This document shows positions 11,707 through 24,099 of a stretch of DNA of 64,000 bases, one piece after another (within the stretch, counting starts at the first letter, position 1; every line of letters starts with the position of its first letter). This stretch comes from Eudorina sp. 2006-703-Eu-15 (Eukaryota; Chlorophyta; Chlorophyceae; Chlamydomonadales; Volvocaceae): positions 248,001 through 312,000 of the forward strand of contig BDSI01000019.1 in NCBI GenBank assembly GCA_003117195.1, written 5' to 3'. The translations under genes and the position numbers were made by a program. The notes beneath the pieces are model-generated. The model did no database searches. It was not told the DNA's origin and saw only the letters and a list, made by a program, of their open reading frames with translations.

Positions 11707-14325
11707 CGCCAGCCCAGCGCCGTCGCCAGCTCAACGCCGCCGCCATCACAGCGCGGCCGCCAGCTCAGCGCCGCCGCCAGCTCAGCATAGCGCAGCCGCC
11801 ACGGCACCGTCACCTACAGCACAGTGCAGCCGACAGCGCAGGGCAGCTTGGTTAACAACCATACCCGCACAATACCGTACACAAGGCATGTTTGTTGGTC
11901 CTTGTGCACATTCCAACTCCAACCATTCCCTTCGCCTCACGCAGGCGCGCGGACCGCGGTGCCGGTTTGCCCTAGTGGTGAAGGTCAAGAACTGCGGAGG
12001 CTCCGGGGATTGAGACATATTGCGGACACTTGCAGGCGGATGCGCTTCGCTTACGGCTACGCGTTGGGGCTTTGGACAAGTGCGGGCGAATCTGAGCTTC
12101 CAGGTACGGGTCGGGCCGGGACGTGTCAATCGGAAGGCGCCTTGACGAGGCAAGGCCGGAAACCCGTGATGGGAGGTTCGACGGGCGGGAAGACCCGCGC
12201 CGCGTCGTCGTCGCAGTCGCATGTACCCACCATGATTTGGATCATCAAGCAGAGATCCACGTCAAGATCCACGTCGTCAACACGCACGCAGGGTTTCGGC
12301 CCTAGTTTTGCGTGCCAGCCTCTGCAGGGCTTGTGTCCTGTCCACCTCTCGATTCCGTCCCACATTTGATTTTTGCTGATCTCTTTCCATTCGTACCCTC
12401 CGCGCAGGTCAGGTCCTGCCCTGTTGGGATGTTGGTCGGCGGCACTCTCAGCGAATGAATACAACTCAGCCTCCAGCTCAGGTTACCCTCCAGGACAGGT
12501 GTACCGTCAGCGCAACGCCGCCTCCAGCTCAGAGCCGCCGCCAACACAGCGACGCCGCCAGCTCAACGCCGCCGCCATCACAGCGCCGCCGCCATCGCAG
12601 CGCCGCCGCCTGCCCAACGCCGCCGCCAGCTCAACGACGCCGCCATCACAGCGCCGCCGCCAGTACAGCGCCACCGCCAGCTCAGCGCCGCCGCCATCAC
12701 AGCGCCGCCGCCAGCTCAGGGCCGCCGCCAGCACAGCGCCGCAGCCAGCGTAGCGCAGCCGCCATCTCAACGCCGCAGCCAGCCCAGCGCCGCCGCCAGC
12801 TCAACGCCGCCGCCAGCTCAACGCCGCCGCCAGCTCAGTGCCGCCGCAATAACAGCCACGCCGCCAGCCCAGCGCCGCCGCCAGCTCAACGCCGCCGCCA
12901 GCTCAACGCCGCCGCCAGCTCAGGGCCGCCGCCATCACAGCGACGCCGCCAGCTCAGCGCCGCCGCCATCACAGCGCCGCCGCCAGCCCAGCGCCGCCGC
13001 CATCACAGCGCCGCCGCCATCACAGCGCGGCCGCCAGCTCAGCGCCGCCTCCAGCTCAGCATAGCGCAGCCGCCACGGCACCGTCACCTACAGCACAGTG
13101 CAGCCGACAGCGCAGGGCAGCTTGGTTAACAACCATACCCGCACAATACCGTACACAAGGCATGTTTGTTGGTCCTTGTGCACATTCCAACTCCAACCAT
13201 TCCCTTCGCCTCACGCAGGCGCGCGGACCGCGGAGCCTGTTTGCCCTGGTGGTGAAGGTCAAGAACTGCGGAGGCTCCGAGGATTGAGACCTATTGCGGA
13301 CACTTGCAGGCGGATGCGCTTCGCTTACGGCTACGCGTTGGGGCTTTGGACAAGTGCGGGCGAATCTGAGCTTCCAGGTACGGGTCGGGCCGGGACGTGT
13401 CAATCGGAAGGCGCCTTGACGAGGCAAGGCCGGAAACACGTGATGGGAGGATCCACGGGCGGGAAGACCCGCGCCGCGTCGTCGTAGCAGTCGCATGTAC
13501 CCACCATGCTTCGGATCATCAAGCAGAGATCCACGTCAAGATCCACGTCGTCAACACGCACGCAGGGTTTCGGCCCTAGTTTTGCGTGTCAGCCTCTGCG
13601 GGGCTTGTGTCCTGTCCACCTCTCGATCCCGTCCCACATTCGGTTTTTGCTGATCACTTTCCATTCGTACCCTCCGCGCAGGTCAGGTCCTGCCCTGTTG
13701 GGATGTTGGTCGGCGGCACTCTCAGCGAATGAATACGACTCAGCCTCCAGCTCGGGTTACCCTCCAGGGCAGATGTACCTTCAGCGCAGCGTCGCCTCCA
13801 GCTCAGCGCCGCGGCCAACACAGCGCCGCCGCCAGCTCAGCGCCGCCGCCAGCCCAGCGCCGCCGCCAGCCATGCGCCGCCGCCATCACAGCGACGCCGC
13901 CAGCTCAACGCCGCCGCCATCACAGCGCCGCCGCCATCTCAGCGCCGCCGCCAGCCGCAGCGCCGCCGCCAGCTCAGCGCCGCCGCCAGCTCAGTGCCGC
14001 CGCCATCACAGCGACGCCACCAGCTCAGCGCCGCCGCCATCACAGCGCCGCCGCCAGCCCAGGGCCGCCGCCAGCTCAACGCCGCCGCCATCACAGCGCT
14101 AACGCCAGCTCAGCGCCGCCGCCAGCTCAGCATAGCGCAGCCGCCACGGCACCGTCACCTACAGCACAGTGCAGCCGACAGCGCAGGGCAGCTTGGTTAA
14201 CAACCATACCCGCACAATACCGTACACAAGGCATGTTTGTTGGTCTTGTGCACGCTCCAACTCCCTCCATTCCCTCCGCCTCACGCAGGCGCGCGGACCG
14301 CGGAGCCTGTTTGCCCTGGTGGTGA
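11707..14325. repeat. Higher-order duplicated block, copy 2
   Basis: Second copy of the 4400-7018 block at offset 7307, with matching monomer order, minisatellite variants and length. Isolated substitutions separate the copies, for example tccggggatt at 5967 against tccgaggatt at 13275. Confidence 0.85.
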
Positions 14326-17300
14326 AGGTCAAGAACTGCGGAGGCTCCGAGGATTGAGACATTGCGGACACTTGCAGGCGGATGCGCTTCGCTTCTGGCT
14401 ACGCGTTGGGGCTTTGGACAAGTGCGGGCGAATCTGAGCTTCCAGGTACGGGTCGGGCCGGGACGTGTCAATCGGAAGGCGCCTTGACGAGGCAAGGCCG
14501 GAAACCCGTGATGGGAGGTTCGACGGGCGGGAAGACCCGCGCCGCGTCGTCGTAGCAGTCGCATGTACCCACCATGATTCGGATCATCAAGCAGAGATCC
14601 ACGTCAAGATCCACGTCGTCAACACGCACGCAGGGTTTCGGCCCTAGTTTTGCGTGTCAGCCTCTGCGGGGCTTGTGTCCTGTCCACTCTCGATCCCGTC
14701 CCACATTCGGTTTTTGCTGATCACTTTCCATTCGTACCCTCCGCGCTGGTCAGGTCCTGCCCTGTTGGGATGTTGGTCGGCGGCACTCTCAGCGAATGAA
14801 TACGACTCAGCCTCCAGCTCGGGTTACCCTCCAGGGCAGATGTACCTTCAGCGCAGCGTCGCCTCCAGCTCAGCGCCGCGGCCAACACAGCGCCGCCGCC
14901 AGCTCAGCGCCGCCGCTAGCCCAGCGCCGCCGCCAGCCATGCGCCGCCGCCATCACAGCGACGCCGCCAGCTCAACGCCGCCGCCATCACAGCGCCGCCG
15001 CCATCTCAGCGCCGCCGCCAGCCGCAGCGCCGCCGCCAGCTCAGCGCCGCCGCCAGCTCAGTGCCGCCGCCATCACAGCGACGCCACCAGCTCAGCGCCG
15101 CCGCCATCACAGCGCCGCCGCCAGCCCAGGGCCGCCGCCAGCTCAACGCCGCCGCCATCACAGCGCTAACGCCAGCTCAGCGCCGCCGCCAGCTCAGCAT
15201 AGCGCAGCCGCCACGGCACCGTCAGCTACAGCACAGTGCAGCCGACAGCGCAGGGCAGCTTGGTTAACAACCATACCCGCACAATACCGTACACAAGGCA
15301 TGTTTGTTGGTCTTGTGCACGCTCCAACTCCCTCCATTCCCTCCGCCTCACGCAGGCGCGCGGACCGCGGAGCCTGTTTGCCCTGGTGGTGAAGGTCAAG
15401 AACTGCGGAGGCTCCGAGGATTGAGACATTGCGGACACTTGCAGGCGGATGCGCTTCGCTTCTGGCTACGCGTTGGGGCTTTGGACAAGTGCGGGCGAAT
15501 CTGAGCTTCCAGGTACGGGTCGGGCCGGGACGTGTCAATCGGAAGGCGCCTTGACGAGGCAAGGCCGGAAACCCGTGATGGGAGGTTCGACGGGCGGGAA
15601 GACCCGCGCCGCGTCGTCGTAGCAGTCGCATGTACCCACCATGATTCGGATCATCAAGCAGAGATCCACGTCAAGATCCACGTCGTCAACACGCACGCAG
15701 GGTTTCGGCCCTAGTTTTGCGTGTCAGCCTCTGCGGGGCTTGTGTCCTGTCCACTCTCGATCCCGTCCCACATTCGGTTTTTGCTGATCGGTTTTTCCAT
15801 TCGTACCCTCCGCGCTGGTCAGGTCCTGCCCTGTTGGGATGTTGGTCGGCGGCACTCTCAGCGAATGAATACGACTCAGCCTCCAGCTCGGGTTACCCTC
15901 CAGGGCAGATGTACCTTCAGCGCAGCGCCGCCGCCAGCCCAGCGCCGCCGCCGTCGCAGAGCCGCCGCCAGCACAGCGCCGCCCCCAGCACAGCGACGCC
16001 CCCAGCACAGCGCCGCCGCCATCACAGCGCTGCCGCTATCACAGCGACGCCGCCAGCCCAGCGCCGCCCCCAGCCCAGCGCCGCCGTCATCGCAGCGCCG
16101 CCGTCATCGCAGCGCCGCCGTCATCGCAGCGCCGCCGTCATCGCAGCGCCGCCGCCAGCCGCAGCGCCGCCGCCAGCACAGCGCTACCGCCAGCTCATCG
16201 ACGCCGCCAGCCCAGCGACGCCGCCAGCCCAGCGCCGCCGCCAGCTCAACGCCGCCGCTATCACACCGCCGCCGCCAGCACAGCGCCGCCGCCAGCTCAG
16301 CATAGCGCAGCCGCCACGGCACCGTCAGCTACAGCACAGTGCAGCCGACAGCGCAGGGCAGCTTGGTTAACAACCATACCCGCACAATACCGTACACAAG
16401 GCATGTTTGTTGGTCTTGTACACATTCCAACTCCAACCATTCCCTCCGCCTCACGCAGGCGCGCGGACCGCGGAGCCGGTTTGCCCTGGTGGTGAAGGTC
16501 AAGAACTGCGGAGGCTCCGGGGATTGAGACATATTGCGGACACTTGCAGGCGGATGCGCTTCGCTTCCGGCTACGCGTTGGGGCTTTGGACAAGTGCGGG
16601 CGAATCTGAGCTTCCAGGTACGGGTCGGGCCGGGACGTGTCAATCGGAAGGCGCCTTGACGAGGCAAGGCCGGAAACCCGTGATGGGAGGTTCGACGGGC
16701 GGGAAGACCCGCGCCGCGTCGTCGTCGCAGTCGCATGTACCCACCATGATTTGGATCATCAAGCAGAGATCCACGTCAAGATCCACGTCGTCAACACGCA
16801 CGCAGGGTTTCGGCCCTAGTTTTGCGTGTCAGCCTCTGCGGGGCTTGTGTCCTGTCCACCTCTCGATCCCGTCCCACATTCGGTTTTTGCTGATCGGTTT
16901 TTCCATTCGTACCCTCCGCGCTGGTCAGGTCCTGCCCTGTTGGGATGTTGGTCGGCGGCACTCTCAGCGAATGAATACGACTCAGCCTCCAGCTCGGGTT
17001 ACCCTCCAGGGCAGATGTACCTTCAGCGCAGCGCCGCCGCCAGCCCAGCGCCGCCGCCGTCGCAGAGCCGCCGCCAGCACAGCGCCGCCCCCAGCACAGC
17101 GACGCCCCCAGCACAGCGCCGCCGCCATCACAGCGCTGCCGCTATCACAGCGACGCCGCCAGCCCAGCGCCGCCCCCAGCCCAGCGCCGCCGTCATCGCA
17201 GCGCCGCCGTCATCGCAGCGCCGCCGTCATCGCAGCGCCGCCGTCATCGCAGCGCCGCCGCCAGCCGCAGCGCCGCCGCCAGCACAGCGCTACCGCCAGC

Positions 17301-20300
17301 TCATCGACGCCGCCAGCCCAGCGACGCCGCCAGCCCAGCGCCGCCGCCAGCTCAACGCCGCCGCTATCACACCGCCGCCGCCAGCACAGCGCCGCCGCCA
17401 GCTCAGCATAGCGCAGCCGCCACGGCACCGTCAGCTACAGCACAGTGCAGCCGACAGCGCAGGGCAGCTTGGTTAACAACCATACCCGCACAATACCGTA
17501 CACAAGGCATGTTTGTTGGTCTTGTACACATTCCAACTCCAACCATTCCCTCCGCCTCACGCAGGCGCGCGGACCGCGGAGCCGGTTTGCCCTGGTGGTG
17601 AAGGTCAAGAACTGCGGAGGCTCCGGGGATTGAGACATATTGCGGACACTTGCAGGCGGATGCGCTTCGCTTACGGCTACGCGTTGGGGCTTTGGACAAG
17701 TGCGGGCGAATCTGAGCTTCCAGGTACGGGTCGGGCCGGGACGTGTCAATCGGAAGGCGCCTTGACGAGGCAAGGCCGGAAACCCGTGATGGGAGGTTCG
17801 ACGGGCGGGAAGACCCGCGCCGCGTCGTCGTCGCAGTCGCATGTACCCACCATGATTTGGATCATCAAGCAGAGATCCACGTCAAGATCCACGTCGTCAA
17901 CACGCACGCAGGGTTTCGGCCCTAGTTTTGCGTGTCAGCCTCTGCGGGGCTTGTGTCCTGTCCACCTCTCGATCCCGTCCCACATTCGGTTTTTGCTGAT
18001 CACTTTCCATTCGTACCCTCCGCGCTGGTCAGGTCCTGCCCTGTTGGGATGTTGGTCGGCGGCACTCTCAGCAAATGAATACGACTCAGCCTCCAGCTCG
18101 GGTTACCCTCCAGGGCAGATGTACCTTCAGCGCAGCGCCGCCGCCAGCCCAGCGCCGCCGCCGTCGCAGAGCCGCCGCCAGCACAGCGCCGCCCCCAGCA
18201 CAGCGACGCCCCCAGCACAGCGCCGCCGCCAGCCCAGCGCCGCCGCCGTCGCAGAGCCGCCGCCAGCACAGCGCCGCCCCCAGCACAGCGACGCCCCCAG
18301 CACAGCGACGCCGCCAGCCCAGAGCCGCCGCCATCACAGCGCCGCCGCCATCACAGCGCCGCCGCCAGCTCAGCGCCGCCGCAATGACAGCGCCGCCGCC
18401 ATCACAGCGCCGCCGCCATCACGGCGCCGCCGCCATCACAGCGACGCCGCCAGCCCAGCGCCGCCCCCAGCCCAGCGCCGCCGTCATCGCAGCGCCGCCG
18501 TCATCGCAGCGCCGCCGTCATCGCAGCGCCGCCGTCATCGCAGCGCCGCCGTCATCGCAGCGCCGCCGCCATCACAGCGCCGCCGCCAGCACAGCGCTAC
18601 CGCCAGCTCATCGACGCCGCCAGCCCAGCGACGCCGCCAGCCCAGCGCCGCCGCCAGCTCAACGCCGCCGCTATCACACCGCCGCCGCCAGCACAGCGCC
18701 GCCGCCAGCTCAGCATAGCGCAGCCGCCACGGCACCGTCAGCTACAGCACAGTGCAGCCGACAGCGCAGGGCAGCTTGGTTAACAACCATACCCGCACAA
18801 TACCGTACACAAGGCATGTTTGTTGGTCTTGTACACATTCCAACTCCAACCATTCCCTCCGCCTCACGCAGGCGCGCGGACCGCGGAGCCGGTTTGCCCT
18901 GGTGGTGAAGGTCAAGAACTGCGGAGGCTCCGGGGATTGAGACATATTGCGGACACTTGCAGGCGGATGCGCTTCGCTTACGGCTACGCGTTGGGGCTTT
19001 GGACAAGTGCGGGCGAATCTGAGCTTCCAGGTACGGGTCGGGCCGGGACGTGTCAATCGGAAGGCGCCTTGACGAGGCAAGGCCGGAAACCCGTGATGGG
19101 AGGTTCGACGGGCGGGAAGACCCGCGCCGCGTCGTCGTCGCAGTCGCATGTACCCACCATGATTTGGATCATCAAGCAGAGATCCACGTCAAGATCCACG
19201 TCGTCAACACGCACGCAGGGTTTCGGCCCTAGTTTTGCGTGTCAGCCTCTGCGGGGCTTATGTCCTGTCCACCTCTCGATCCCGTCCCACATTCGGTTTT
19301 TGCTGATCACTTTCCATTCGTACCCTCCGCGCTGGTCAGGTCCTGCCCTGTTGGGATGTTGGTCGGCGGCACTCTCAGCAAATGAATACGACTCAGCCTC
19401 CAGCTCGGGTTACCCTCCAGGGCAGATGTACCTTCAGCGCAGCGCCGCCGCCAGCCCAGCGCCGCCGCCGTCGCAGAGCCGCCGCCAGCACAGCGCCGCC
19501 CCCAGCACAGCGACGCCCCCAGCACAGCGCCGCCGCCAGCCCAGCGCCGCCGCCGTCGCAGAGCCGCCGCCAGCACAGCGCCGCCCCCAGCACAGCGACG
19601 CCCCCAGCACAGCGACGCCGCCAGCCCAGAGCCGCCGCCATCACAGCGCCGCCGCCATCACAGCGCCGCCGCCAGCTCAGCGCCGCCGCAATGACAGCGC
19701 CGCCGCCATCACAGCGCCGCCGCCATCACGGCGCCGCCGCCATCACAGCGACGCCGCCAGCCCAGCGCCGCCCCCAGCCCAGCGCCGCCGTCATCGCAGC
19801 GCCGCCGTCATCGCAGCGCCGCCGTCATCGCAGCGCCGCCGTCATCGCAGCGCCGCCGTCATCGCAGCGCCGCCGCCATCACAGCGCCGCCGCCAGCACA
19901 GCGCTACCGCCAGCTCATCGACGCCGCCAGCCCAGCGACGCCGCCAGCCCAGCGCCGCCGCCAGCTCAACGCCGCCGCTATCACACCGCCGCCGCCAGCA
20001 CAGCGCCGCCGCCAGCTCAGCATAGCGCAGCCGCCACGGCACCGTCAGCTACAGCACAGTGCAGCCGACAGCGCAGGGCAGCTTGGTTAACAACCATACC
20101 CGCACAATACCGTACACAAGGCATGTTTGTTGGTCTTGTACACATTCCAACTCCAACCATTCCCTCCGCCTCACGCAGGCGCGCGGACCGCGGAGCCGGT
20201 TTGCCCTGGTGGTGAAGGTCAAGAACTGCGGAGGCTCCGGGGATTGAGACATATTGCGGACACTTGCAGGCGGATGCGCTTCGCTTCCGGCTACGCGTTG

Positions 20301-22155
20301 GGGCTTTGGACAAGTGCGGGCGAATCTGAGCTTCCAGGTACGGGTCGGGCCGGGACGTGTCAATCGGAAGGCGCCTTGACGAGGCAAGGCCGGAAACCCG
20401 TGATGGGAGGTTCGACGGGCGGGAAGACCCGCGCCGCGTCGTCGTCGCAGTCGCATGTACCCACCATGATTTGGATCATCAAGCAGAGATCCACGTCAAG
20501 ATCCACGTCGTCAACACGCACGCAGGGTTTCGGCCCTAGTTTTGCGTGTCAGCCTCTGCGGGGCTTATGTCCTGTCCACCTCTCGATCCCGTCCCACATT
20601 CGGTTTTTGCTGATCACTTTCCATTCGTACCCTCCGCGCTGGTCAGGTCCTGCCCTGTTGGGATGTTGGTCGGCGGCACTCTCAGCAAATGAATACGACT
20701 CAGCCTCCAGCTCGGGTTACCCTCCAGGGCAGATGTACCTTCAGCGCAGCGCCGCCGCTAGCCCAGCGCCGCCGCCGTCGCAGAGCCGCCGCCAGCACAG
20801 CGCCGCCCCCAGCACAGCGACGCCCCCAGCACAGCGCCGCCGCCAGCCCAGCGCCGCCGCCGTCGCAGAGCCGCCGCCAGCACAGCGCCGCCCCCAGCAC
20901 AGCGACGCCCCCAGCACAGCGACGCCGCCAGCCCAGAGCCGCCGCCATCACAGCGCCGCCGCCATCACAGCGCCGCCGCCAGCTCAGCGCCGCCGCAATG
21001 ACAGCGCCGCCGCCATCACAGCGCCGCCGCCATCACGGCGCCGCCGCCATCACAGCGACGCCGCCAGCCCAGCGCCGCCCCCAGCCCAGCGCCGCCGTCA
21101 TCGCAGCGCCGCCGTCATCGCAGCGCCGCCGTCATCGCAGCGCCGCCGTCATCGCAGCGCCGCCGCCATCACAGCGCCGCCGCCAGCACAGCGCTACCGC
21201 CAGCTCATCGACGCCGCCAGCCCAGCGACGCCGCCAGCCCAGCGCCGCCGCCAGCTCAACGCCGCCGCTATCACACCGCCGCCGCCAGCACAGCGCCGCC
21301 GCCAGCTCAGCATAGCGCAGCCGCCACGGCACCGTCAGCTACAGCACAGTGCAGCCGACAGCGCAGGGCAGCTTGGTTAACAACCATACCCGCACAATAC
21401 CGTACACAAGGCATGTTTGTTGGTCTTGTACACATTCCAACTCCAACCATTCCCTCCGCCTCACGCAGGCGCGCGGACCGCGGAGCCGGTTTGCCCTGGT
21501 GGTGAAGGTCAAGAACTGCGGAGGCTCCGGGGATTGAGACATATTGCGGACACTTGCAGGCGGATGCGCTTTGCTTACGGCTACGCGTTGGGGCTTTGGA
21601 CAGGTGCGGGCGAATCTGAGCTTCCAGGTACGGGTCGGGCCGGGACGTGTCAATCGGAAGGCGCCTTGACGAGGCAAGGCCGGAAACCCGTGATGGGAGG
21701 TTCGACGGGCGGGAAGACCCGCGCCGCGTCGTCGTAGCAGTCGCATGTACCCACCATGCTTCGGATCATCAAGCAGAGATCCACGTCAAGATCCACGTCG
21801 TCAACACGCACGCAGGGTTTCGGCCCTAGTTTTGCGTGTCAGCCTCTGCGGGGCTTGTGTCCTGTCCACCTCTCGATCCCGTCCCACATTCGGTTTTTGC
21901 TGATCACTTTCCATTCGTACCCTCCGCGCAGGTCAGGTCCTGCCCTGTTGGGATGTTGGTCGGCGGCACTCTCAGCAATGAATACGACTCAGCCTCCAGC
22001 TCGGGTTACCCTCCAGGGCAGATGTACCTTCAGCGCAGCGCCGCCTCCAGCTCAGCGCCGCGGTCAGCACAGCGCCGCCGCCAGCCCAGCGCCGCCGCCA
22101 GCCCAGCACCGCCGCCATCGCAGAGCCGCCGCCAGCACAGCGCCGCCCCCAGCAC

Positions 22156-22225
22156 AATCCTGCATTGTTGGGATCTTGGTCGGTCCCATTCTGTTAGTGC
22201 ATGAGGGCTGGGCCTCAGCGCTGCC
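22156..22225. repeat. Degenerate terminal satellite relic
   Basis: Just past the last minisatellite block, the sequence resumes as a diverged version of the monomer segment that reads tcctgccctgttgggatgtt, ggtcggcggcactctcagcg. Here it reads tcctgcattgttgggatctt followed by ggtcggtcccattctgttag. Alignment fades by about 22225. This is an eroded edge monomer. Confidence 0.7.
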
Positions 22226-23076
22226 TCTGCAATCGGGAGAGGCACGGTATTGATTTGGAAGTTCTTGGAGCACTTGCCAGATTGCCAGCAGGGGTACATA
22301 GGACCAAGGATTAATGTGCGTGGGCAGGGTTCCACAGGGCAGGGTTGAAGCGTTGGCTTATGATGGCCATGATAAGCTTTGAGAGTTACACCGGGGGAGC
22401 GAGCGGGAAAATGCGCGCATGGGTAGCCATGGAGAGCGGGAAATGTAATGAAAGATGGAAGGGGGGCACTGTCCGAGAGGGACAGTGGCCCCCCCGAACG
22501 CCCGGCTCCCTCCCGATGCCGGGTGTTTCGGCGACTTGCCCACTACCGTGACGACCACCTCCTGGCCAGCGTTTCGCCCAGGATCTAGACTACGCCACAT
22601 CAGGTGATTATCGGTTACTTTGGTTTACACTTAATTGTGCGGGAGTCTGGACCTTCTACAGGGTGGCTTCCGACGGACATTCGCTGTCTCCAGTGCCTTT
22701 TCTTTCTGTATCGCGGCTTAGTTTCATAACACAGAAGATGACAGCCTTGTCCTGCAAACACCCAGAGGGCCGTCGGGCTGATTTTTTTGTGCGAGAGGGT
22801 CGGTTTAAAAACAAAGTGGTTCCAACTGCTTTTACGGGTCCGTACTGCCAGAGAGCCTGACTTTATGTTGTGACATTGAAGCTTGAACCTGAGAGACATT
22901 TATGCTATTTACCAAGCATTCTATGTGTCATTACTTAAAAATGCAGATCTACTTCCTTGCGCGCAACCGTTCCACCTATTAGAAGCACTCAGGCACAATT
23001 CTGACGACAGCGTTTATGCAGCTGTGAAAACATCATGTGGTACTTTGGAACTCAATCAAGGTCGTGGCAGGACTGT
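22226..23076. other. Gene-free stretch with a short GC hairpin
   Basis: No exon recognised. A compact stem-loop lies at 22461-22495: ggggggcactgtcc, a 5-nt loop, then ggacagtggcccccc with one extra g. The rest is unremarkable and relatively AT-rich around 22600-23000. Confidence 0.5.
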
Positions 23077-24085
23077 TCAGTTCCGATCTGCCAGGCTTCT
23101 CCTATCTTTACGCTGACAGCGGTGGTCTGGAAGCAAGATACGTTATAATTAGGGAAATGAATTTATATTCATCGCATTCACGCGTAAGCCACGGCCTCAG
23201 TGTCGTTGACTTGCGGGATGCTGTGCCGGGGCTTTGAGTCGTGGCAGAAAGTGCAAGACCGAATAGAAGACATGTAATTCTGGCGCTCAGCCGGGCCCCC
23301 GCCATGGGAGTGAGGGCATTCTTGTTGTACGGTGCCCTCGCTGGACGTGCCTCCTTGTCGGTGTCGCTCCCAACTTCCTACCCACCCCAGACCGAATCTC
23401 ATCCTGCGGTTGTCGGGCACCAGCCCCACGAAGGCGATGCGCAGTTGCGGACAGTGAACTCGTGCCGCGCAGAACATCTGCGTTTCATCCGCCATAGCAC
23501 GAAGATGTTGATGATGCATCAAGGGCGGGAAGTCAGGCATCTCCGCCTTCACCGTCGGACGGCGCCGCGTTGTCACACTGCGAACCAGATCCCTCCACGT
23601 CATCTTACTCTACCCGCCCATCCCTTACACACACACCTGCCATCCTCCATCTTTGCGATCCCCCCCCCGCCCTCCCGGACCACGTGGACGACTCCGACGA
23701 CGTGATGCGGATGGAGGGGACCTTTGTTCACAAGCTCTACGCCGACGGGCGGGTCGGAGGGGAGCACAACAGCACACAGACGTCACCTGTGGCTGCAGCC
23801 CGTATCACGTAAGCCACTCGCGCAGGTGCCGCCTGCTTGACGTTTTCTGTTGGGCGCATGCAGCAACGTGAGGACGGACTAGCAGCCGCACATGACCTGC
23901 AGCAGCAGCAGCAGCTGCACTACCCCCGGTTCCTCTCAGCACCCTGAGGATCAAGGAGCGCTACATGCCGCCTCCGCGCCCTCCTCTTCCTGACTATGCC
24001 CCCGCCTCATGGCGCTCCCGTCTACAGAACACATTGTATCCTGAAGCCGATTGATCGCCACCACCCCGGCCCATGTCCCCTCTTC
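23077..24085. repeat. Expanded partner of the 545-930 sequence
   Basis: Collinear blocks matching 545-930 are interrupted here by about 215 bp (23105-23320) and about 420 bp (23440-23863). The extra 420 bp contains a possible short exon (about 23670-23765) whose frame reads ...DDVMRMEGTFVHKLYADGR. The two copies bracket the satellite array. Confidence 0.75.
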
Positions 24086-24099
24086 CCGGGGTTCCACAG

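Larger units (their letters stand above)
2569..22155. repeat. Macrosatellite array, about 15 monomers
   Basis: A tandem array in head-to-tail orientation. The anchor cttggttaacaaccatac recurs 16 times: 2731, 4540, 5814, 6885, 7989, 9093, 10197, 11847, 13121, 14192, 15259, 16362, 17468, 18775, 20082 and 21372. Periods are 1809, 1274, 1071, 1104, 1104, 1104, 1650, 1274, 1071, 1067, 1103, 1106, 1307, 1307 and 1290 bp. Each monomer has a conserved segment of about 730 bp, from the anchor to the shared leader before the minisatellite, and then a block of 17-bp repeats whose length accounts for nearly all size variation. The edges are degenerate: the first partial monomer starts at about 2569, and the first full one lacks 21 bp present in all others. 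Central monomers are nearly identical. I see no transposase, reverse transcriptase or terminal repeats. The array is best read as a homogenised satellite, and the many ORFs inside it are not annotated as genes. Confidence 0.95.
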
